Part shown: positions 56,068 to 64,000 of the stretch, piece after piece
How the letters are laid out: every line of letters begins with the position of its first letter
How positions within the stretch are numbered: the stretch's first letter is position 1
From: Orthonyx spaldingii
Taxonomy: Eukaryota > Chordata > Aves > Passeriformes > Orthonychidae
Direction of reading: 5' to 3'
Length of the DNA stretch: 64,000 nt
Assembly: GCA_013397795.1 (NCBI GenBank)
Contig: VZTJ01005670.1
Span: forward strand, 812,229-876,228
The notes under the pieces: model-generated
What the model was told of the DNA's origin: nothing
The model's database searches: none
The model's input: only the letters and a program-made list of their open reading frames with translations
Translations under genes and position numbers: made by a program

Positions 56068-59000
56068 GTAAGTATATTTTTATTAAGGCAGAATCACATT
56101 CATCACTTGTGTAAGGATTTTGCTTGAATTTTGCTGAACTTTTTTCATGCTTTAATACAGCCTAGTTATCTTTTTTATTTGACATTCTGAGAAACAACAG
56201 ATTGACATCTTCAATAGTATTTCCCTGAAATTCCTCTTGGAAAAGCAGGAGGGCACTCTAGGCTATGTAGTGCTTTGCAACTTTGCTGCCAAAACTGTTT
56301 TAATAATGCTGTCTTAAGCAACCATGGGGAAATATTAATTATATTAACGATAAATGTCTATCATAATTGTGGCTTTTTCCTGTCCTATTTTAATTTTGAC
56401 TAATTGAAGTATGTTTTTGCAAGGTGATGCTGGTGGTTTGAGAGGGGATCCTCGTGGCTTTTATCTAATTTATTAGTTAGTATCTGAATCAAGTTTCTTG
56501 GCATATTATATTTAGTTTCAAAAGCCTGATTTCCTTTATATGTTTTAAAGTGAGAGGAGGTTGCTTGAGACTTCTTGAAAAGTAAGTTGTTCAGTTGCAG
56601 CCCTGCAGGTTACATTATTGTTATGCAGCATGAACTTTATTTCCATTTCTGATTCTTGTCAGAAAGACAAACATGATTATTGACACCTTGGGTATTGTGA
56701 TTAAATTTAAAATATGCATGAGGGAATTGGATGACAGGGTGATGCTTGCTTTATGGAAAGAAAAAATGTGAGGGGGAGTGAGAAGCTCCCTGTGAACACA
56801 GAGAGACAGCATTAGCAATGGTGGGTTTGGATGTCATTGTAAAGGTGTGTGGATTCAGGAAAAAGGCTATTGTGAGCCTGCCTCTCATGCAGTACCAGGC
56901 ACCAGCCAGCCCTGCTCAGCTGTGGGGAGTGTGCCTCTGTCAACAGGGGGTATTGCTGCTGCTTGCCTGTGTGAGCAGAGCAGGCAGCACCTCAATAGCT
57001 GATGAATCCATGTGCCACTCTTTCCTCCCTGGCAGATGGACTTGGTCTTTGACAGTGCATGGTGGTCTCTTGCATGGATGTTTGTCCTTCTTCTAAAAGC
57101 CACACCTCTAGTTTAACCTCTTCCTGTGTGGTTAAAGCACCAGGGCTGGAGCAGCAAGATCAGGGCTGAGGTGGAACATGATGCAGTGGCATTATTGCTT
57201 TATCATTTCTGAAGTTTTCGTTGCTTATCCCCAACCTTGTTACATGGGTTTGACTTCATTGCCTGCTTGCCTCAGCATCTCTCCCAAAACATACCTTGGT
57301 GCATCTAGCAATAATTATATTCCAATGTATGTTGAAGCACAAGAGTTTGTATTTGGGAATAAACGAAACCAAGTGTGTTGAATGGTTGCTTAGCTGGTTT
57401 GATTTGTTTTCAGCGTTCTCATTGTCTGTGTAGATGAACTCTTCTGCTCTGAACCAGTAGCCATGATTGAAATTATGCTCGTATTCATCATATTCAGTTA
57501 TAATTGCTGCTTCTATGGGCAAAATACTTCTCATTACTTAAAAATTTTACAAGATTACAAAACCAGCACAGTTGAGGAGGTGAATAACATTGGGTTTTGA
57601 TTATCAGAAATGATATTGTTTACTGAGTTCTGACAGAAATTTCAATGCCTTTGGGATAGCAGTGTGTTGAAGTCAGGTTTGTGCAAGTGGTAATATAAGA
57701 ACATAATAAGAGAATAAACTAGGATTTCTCTTATTATATTTAAAGTAAGAATTAACCTTGTTGCCACTGTAACAGTCTTAGAGGCGTAATTATTTTAGCT
57801 AGGCTGTAATTTCTAGTTTTTTGAGGGAGGGAACTTAGATGTTTATACCGATGTATGAAACAGTGATGACAGTTTATTTGCTGAAAAAGCACCTACTGTT
57901 GAGATGCTGGTGTTGTTGAGATGGGAATTTGTCTCCAAATATGGGAAGCTTATGTTATTGATGAAGTATGAAATAGAGGCGAACACTTCTTTGCTGACTG
58001 GACTTGATTTAGGTGCAGAGGGCAGGAATACATTAAGCACACTTGGTATGGAAAATCCCTAAAGGAAGGATAGATGAAACCCCAGTGCAATTTCCAGAGT
58101 GTTACTTCTCAGACTAGTAAGTTTCTGTTAGAAAGCTAATTTCACAAACCTGTGAAAATAGTCTCCCTCTTAGCCAGCTCCGTTACTGTAGTGTGTGGTG
58201 AGTTTTGTTTTGAGGGAGTTTGGAAATGCTGGGTTATGGGTCATAGGAAACTGAGTAAATTGTTTTTATTCATATGGCAGCTCTGTTCCTATAGTACGTG
58301 TTTGATGTTTTTCCTGAGACTATTGCTTTATTTAGGAAATACATAATACCAAACACCACAATTTCTATTTCTCCTAAGAATTTAATGGGTGTTCTTGAAG
58401 TCTCTTCATATGGCACGTCCTCATACAGCAATGATACTGTGGTCTGGCTGCACTGAGTTTGATGCTGTTGACTTAAACACAGTAATAGCCACAGCTGAGG
58501 CTACTCACTTAGCCACCCCCCCTCCCCCCAAAAGAAAATGTTTACTGTGTGCAACCCAAAGTTGCTGGTTCTTTTGGAGTATGGGATTTTCTAGATCACA
58601 ATAAAATGAAACAGGACACTGGGGCAGCACAGTTAGTATTGCAGTCAAGCTCTTCAAGTTGAAACTTTGGTTGGTGTATTTGAGAAGTTTCTGTAAAGCT
58701 GTCTGGCAGAGGCCACTGGAGGATGTTTTAAGAGGAGCCATCATTGCAAGTGCCTGAGTCCTGTCTTGATGTGCCTCTTCTCTCGCTGATGGGAATGGAA
58801 GTTCTGCACGCACGGGGAGTGTAACCTGCTCATTGCCTTGGAAGAGATGTGGTGCTTAACTGTGACAGTGGCCAATTTGAGCACTTGCTGTTTTGTTCTT
58901 GGAGCTCTGTTCATAGCAGTGGATGGGCCTTTAGCTGCAAGGGTAAATAAGCATCTTTTCAAAGTGCTGCCAAGACTTTCCTGTACTAGACATGGAACGT

Positions 59001-60997
59001 TTAAATTTGGTTTTGTGTGTCAAACAGCATTGGTTTAAATGCAGAGTCATTCTATATCCAAGATAATATTGATAGAAGTGTTCAGCCAAATTACTGTTCC
59101 CATTCAGCCAAATTAGAGACATCATGTATTAAATGAAAGTTTGTCAGCAGTGTGATAAAGTGCATGGTTTATTTGCCATAACTAGGCCATTTAAAACATC
59201 AGAAACTGATTGTGTGAGACACAAATCTTTTATATTTTCTGGTACCACATTCTGTCTAATTTCTTTCCTCCTCTACTAGAAACACCAGAAGAATCAGAAC
59301 AAATATGTAATGTCTTATAATATACCTTCAGATTACATAAAATATTTGATACTTTCATATTATTCAGCTTATGCTAAAAGGTAGGAGTGTTGTTTGATAT
59401 TTTTTCCCCAGAAAGCTCTTCTACACATGCTTTTTGGTTCTAAAAATGCTTATTTTCGAAAATAGGTGAATAATATTTGTGTCAATGAGTTAATGCTAAC
59501 CATTCTTTATAAAAAGGAAAAAACTCCTTGAAAGTTCAAGTGTCCTTCCTCTATTGTATGCATATGTACATAATCTATGTATGTACCTCAGTTTTACTAC
59601 TTAGCTGACTAATTACCAGGCTTAATGTCTTATTATAGAGCAACTGCTTTCCACATCATTGTTGGGAAGAATTTAATTCTTCTATTTCCTCATGAGATGA
59701 TAGAATAAATACTGAAAAAAAAAATCTGTTGGTTGTTGCTACAGCTGTCTCATGCTGACACTTAACATTTGCTTCCATCCACTAAATACTTCTTTGTGTG
59801 TAGTTTGTTTCTTGGTCACAGTAGAGCATGAAGCAGGTGTGTGTTCTCCATAGTCACAACAGCAGAGATCTTTCCCATGCAAGGCTGCAGATTATATTTT
59901 CCCAATGACAATAGTTGAATCCATTAGTGTCATATGACATGCAATATCTTATGCTGGTTTGTGCTGAATTTATTTTGTCATTATGTTGCCCAGTCTCCTA
60001 ATTTAATTAAGCCTTTCTCAACTGGGCTTTGTAATCCACTCTAAAAGTCAGCAAACTTGACTGGAGTATAGAAACACCTTACAAGTAAATGCAAATTAAA
60101 GAAGAATTTAGGTTGGAAAAGGTGTGTGGAGATTTTCGGTTTCAGTCTTCTGCAGGGCTTAGGTTGCTCAGGGCTGTGTCAGCCTGGGTTTAGTCCAGGT
60201 GGATTTCAAGACACACAAAACCAATATTTTAAAGTCTCTTGCAACAGTGTTGTAACACACCTTTTAATTAGGCTTTACTCAACTACTGCCTTTCACAAAC
60301 GGAGAAATTTATGAAAACGTCTTGCAGGCAAAGGAACAGGTGAAATTTCACCTTCTGAAGTACTGTGACTGTAGTTCCTGCTTTGACGTTGTAGCTGAAA
60401 TAGCAATATTAATGTCATGTCTAGTTAGTAATGCCTGAAAAATCAGTGGGAAACAGGTTCATTATAGTGGTTAGAGTATGCATTAATTGTATGAAGTTAA
60501 TGAATCTGATTTTTCTTTTAAATACCTAAATAAAAGAGATTTCAGACATGAAAGCTATACAGCCCTCAAAAAATAGTCATTTTAGTTTTAATTACACTGT
60601 ACTTTGTTTTGGGTCACTAGAGAGTTTGTGCAGCAGCTCAGGTAGAGTCTAACATGGTTTTGAAAAATTGCTGCTTCAGTTTGCCATAAATTCACACCTT
60701 TCAACTCAAGGGACACAGAACGTATCATCTGATAGCGAGGAAATAATCCTGAGATCATTGATTATCAAACCTGGTATGCGTGTGCACAACAATTTAGATT
60801 AGGGAAACTACATCAGTTGCAACTAAAGCTCATTGGTTTTCTAAATTTTAAAGAAAACTAGTACAAGGCACAAGGTAGGTGAAGAGTGTCCTATTGCCTA
60901 TTATCATTCATATTTCCAAATTCACTTTGCGCTCTGTGACTAATGACATTGGTCAGATTCCGCTCAAATAGATCTGTTCCCTCAGATAGCGCATTAA

Positions 60998-61013
60998 TAA
61001 TGCATGTGCATTA
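60998..61013. other. 16-bp dyad with two TGCATTA-type arms
   Basis: TAATGCA and TGCATTA are perfect inverted 7-base arms separated by TG. Each arm resembles a POU/homeodomain half site (TAAT, ATGCA). It could bind a dimeric factor, but nothing else supports this. Confidence 0.4.
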
Positions 61014-61036
61014 AGCTTCCTTCTGAGAGAATATTT

Positions 61037-61066
61037 GAGCTCTGACATATTGAGCACTGACATATT
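61037..61066. repeat. 15-bp tandem duplication
   Basis: Two adjacent copies of gagc(t/a)ctgacatatt differ at a single base. Probably a slippage duplication in intron 15. Confidence 0.9.
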
Positions 61067-62651
61067 AAATTAAAGCTTTCTTATCAGAGCACCTTAAAAG
61101 CCTTAGATGTCTGCTGCATCTTTCAAATAACCTGCAGAGGTATTTCACTTGTACCAACCTCACCTAGGTTACCAAAGCAATAAACAAACATGTCTGCCTG
61201 GGGTTTTTTCATCAGCATAAATATTGCAATACTGCAAAAATGAATGCCAAGTTCATGTCTGTTAAAGAAGAATGGTTGCCTGTTCTTTGCTGTGACTCCA
61301 GTTGGTTTTGATCAAATGTTTTTCAGGGTTATAAGCAATCATTCACAACATATTTATGATTATAAAATTTCTTTAGATTATTCCAGACACAGCAAGAACT
61401 GTGTGAAGATGCTATAGATGATTAAGAGCACAGTGTAAGGACAGTGTAAAATGTGAAAGCAAACCAGAATTTATGAAAACAGTGGGTAAACACCTGACGA
61501 TGATAAATATACTCTGATATTATGTCTTCCAGCTCACAAAAATCAAAGATATCCCAATCTTTATGTTTTTACAACTTACCTTACAATATGTGAAGTATAT
61601 TACTATGAAAATGAGTGCTTCTTAAAATTCAGTGAAATAAATTTGTAGTGACACTACATCATAAAAATAAAGTACCACCATCTTAATATTGGCTTTTTTG
61701 TGCAAGGAGTTTTTTTTCAGTGTTAAAACATGGAATGCTGCACTCTGTTGTCTTGGTATTCTGGTTATATGAATAGATGTCCAAATAGATATTTGCTTCT
61801 CTCTGCAAACCAATGCTGCCTTTTTTCTTAGCAGATATAGGTATTTCTCCAGTAATTTACAAGTTAATGGCTGTATAAATCCTGTATTTTCAGAGTTTTT
61901 GACTCCAAAACATAGACTAGTCTTCAGTTAAGTGTAAGTATATGATAGAATATTTAGAGCTTATCAATACAAGCAACTTGGTCAATTTGGATTTGTAAGA
62001 CTTAGAACTTTGACAAATAAGACTCAGCCAGTGAATATTTAAGTATATAAGGTATTGATGCTTTTGATTTGCAAATACTGATGTGTGACAGAGCTTTGTT
62101 CCTATCAGGTAGTGTTCAAAAATGTTATACAGAAAGAGATTAGCTCAAAGCAGTTCATCTCCCATGCTTTTTGAGGAAGTAGGCTGATAAAGAAAAAGAA
62201 AAGCCATTATCTTGTTTGAAACAATGCAGTATGTTTCCAAAAAGTTAACAAGATAATTTCCTTGATCTCGAAAAAGCCACTCATCATATGATCAAATAAG
62301 CAAATTTCCTAGCAAATTCTTAGAAGTTGTGTGTTCTTGATCAAAAGCACAATTTACTTGTGATATGGTTAATTTAATTTTATAACATGTCTTCTTGATG
62401 AAGGCTCTTTGATGTGACAAACCAGAATGTTTGAGTATTAGCATATGGAGAATTGATTGATTGATTACTTCAGTAAAAATAGCATTTTCAAAGATGATTC
62501 TGAAATATAACAGCCTAGCGGGAACAGAGAAAATGAATTACCTGTAAGTAATCAACATTGCTCCTGAGAAGAGGAGGTAAAAAAGAAGCTGAAATCATCC
62601 TTTGTGAAATGGCATTGCTCATCTCTAGTGGCAGTATCCCCTAGGATGCCC

Positions 62652-62683
62652 TTTTTTTTTTTGTTTTTTTGTTTTTTTTTTTT
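62652..62683. repeat. Interrupted poly(T) tract
   Basis: T runs separated by single G over about 32 bases in intron 15. A simple repeat. Confidence 0.9.
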
Positions 62684-64000
62684 GGTAAGTAATAAAATCC
62701 TTGTAAAGATTCAAAAAGGAATACTTATTTGTATCTTGCTTATTTGTAAATTACTTATTTGTGGCTTTCTCTCTGCCCTTTTGCTTTGTTATTACACAAA
62801 TGCCTTTCTGTTAGATGACAGCATGTTGTGTGAGCAGTTAAAATGGTGATGGTTGCACAGAGCTGAAATACTTTGAGTGGAAAGTAAGCACAGTACAAAT
62901 GTAAGGCTGGTTGTGTTTGTAGGGCCTGGGATCCTAAGGGTAAGTCTGCTGCATGCCAGAGCAGGGAGTGAAGGTGAACACGTATTGGAACAAACTTTGC
63001 ATGAAATCCTTCATGTGAGGCTTGGCTGAGAGCTTTTAGTCCTGTTTGACAGTAACAGACATGGCTTCCTGTTGTGGGGTTGGCTTTTTTTTTTTCCTGT
63101 CTAGGTAGGATTTGAATATGTGACAATAGCTATATTTTGGTGCTAGTAAAATTTTCCAGAATTTTTTGAGATGCTTAGTATCAATTGTCATGGCTAAATT
63201 TTAAGGTGCTTAAAATTTGGAAGGGAAGTCACTTTGGCACAAACCAGGAATTTTAACTTAGGATGTCTTCATAAATAATTTCTGTTAGCAACTCATATCT
63301 TAGAAATACTCATATTAGATCTGGGTTTACTGACGGATTTTCTGCAGTGATGCCCATTATTTATACAATAAGCAAATCTGGAATGAAAATTTTCAGTATC
63401 CAGAGATATTAACCTGTGTGGTTTTCCTTATAAGCTGTACTGCATGAGTACAGCATCAGATTTCATGTCACATACACTTGAAAATGATCTTCAGTAGCTC
63501 ATGCTCAGGGTGTCCATAATTCTGAACAGTTCAGTATGGAGCATTTTAAATTATTATAAGCATAACATGGAGTGCAGAATAATATCAGCTCTGAATTGCA
63601 AAGGTCTAACTTGAGGTTGAGAGTTGAGGAGAGTTCAAGGTACAGAGTTTTATCTGAGCTCCCTGTAGTATTTCTTCCTTTAATACTTAAAACAATTGCA
63701 ATTCACTGCAGATTCTTTATCTGATACTTCATGCATCTGCTTATTTGTTATGCCTCTGGGCTCACAGGTGGGCATACATACATTAGTTGTTCTCTAAAGC
63801 CAGGTTTTAAACAAGTGAAATGGCCATTCAGTCTCAGATGTAATGCGCTTTCAAAATGATGGACATTTTTCAAGCACGTACATACAACTGAACTCTGCGT
63901 AATTTCTTGTGACACAGTTGCATTTCTTGAAGAGACTGTGGTGGGAAAATGATCTTCGAGACCTGACCTAAATAGCATTTCTGTGAAAAGAAGTCAAATC

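Larger units (their letters stand above)
56068..64000 (+). other. VAV3: VAV3 intron 15 (5' part)
   Basis: At least 7.9 kb, donor gtaagt. I looked for the next VAV3 exon (start of the C1 region) and did not find it. Features seen are a 16-bp dyad (60998-61013), a 15-bp tandem duplication (61037-61066) and an interrupted T-rich tract (62652-62683). The rest is AT-rich with no recognised gene. Confidence 0.85.

Noticed and set aside
62755..63126. 123-codon minus-strand open frame in intron 15
   Set aside because: Cys/His-rich look, but the spacing fits no zinc-finger pattern, and the frame crosses simple-sequence DNA.
56068..64000. Search for VAV3 exon 16 (start of the C1 region)
   Set aside because: No segment encoding the expected sequence after the PH domain with splice sites was found, so the exon is placed beyond the window.

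Overview
The window looks like vertebrate nuclear DNA, most likely from a bird. Fourteen short exons, all with GT-AG splice sites, sit in AT-rich introns. Joined together they encode a protein closely matching VAV3. A decayed CR1-type non-LTR retroelement and the low density of repeats favour a bird over a mammal, but the species cannot be fixed from sequence alone. I found no operons, CRISPR arrays or RNA genes. The many short ORFs of 60-160 codons in the introns look like chance.

Layout: positions 1-12042 are the 3' part of VAV3 intron 1, so exon 1, which supplies the first ~68 residues, lies upstream. Exon 2 is at 12043-12159. Intron 2 (12160-37456, 25.3 kb) holds a small two-LTR retroelement with no coding capacity at about 25310-26362 and a sharp CpG-rich patch at 37017-37270. 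Exons 3-15 then follow between 37457 and 56067. They encode the end of the CH domain, the acidic tyrosine region, the whole DH (RhoGEF) domain and nearly all of the PH domain. From 56068 to the end is the start of intron 15. The C1, SH3-SH2-SH3 exons are not in the window.

The exons form one reading frame of 432 complete codons plus 2 bases, with matching phases at all 13 internal junctions. If exon 1 encodes 68 residues, the regulatory tyrosines fall at 141, 160 and 173, as expected for VAV3. That independently supports the exon model.

The best second looks are: (1) the CpG-rich patch just upstream of exon 3, with an ORF that runs unspliced into exon 3; (2) an upstream in-frame splice acceptor for exon 3 that also resembles a recursive-splice site; (3) the miniature LTR element, whose primer-binding site appears to match elongator tRNA-Met. 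I saw no convincing sign of a wholly new biological system.
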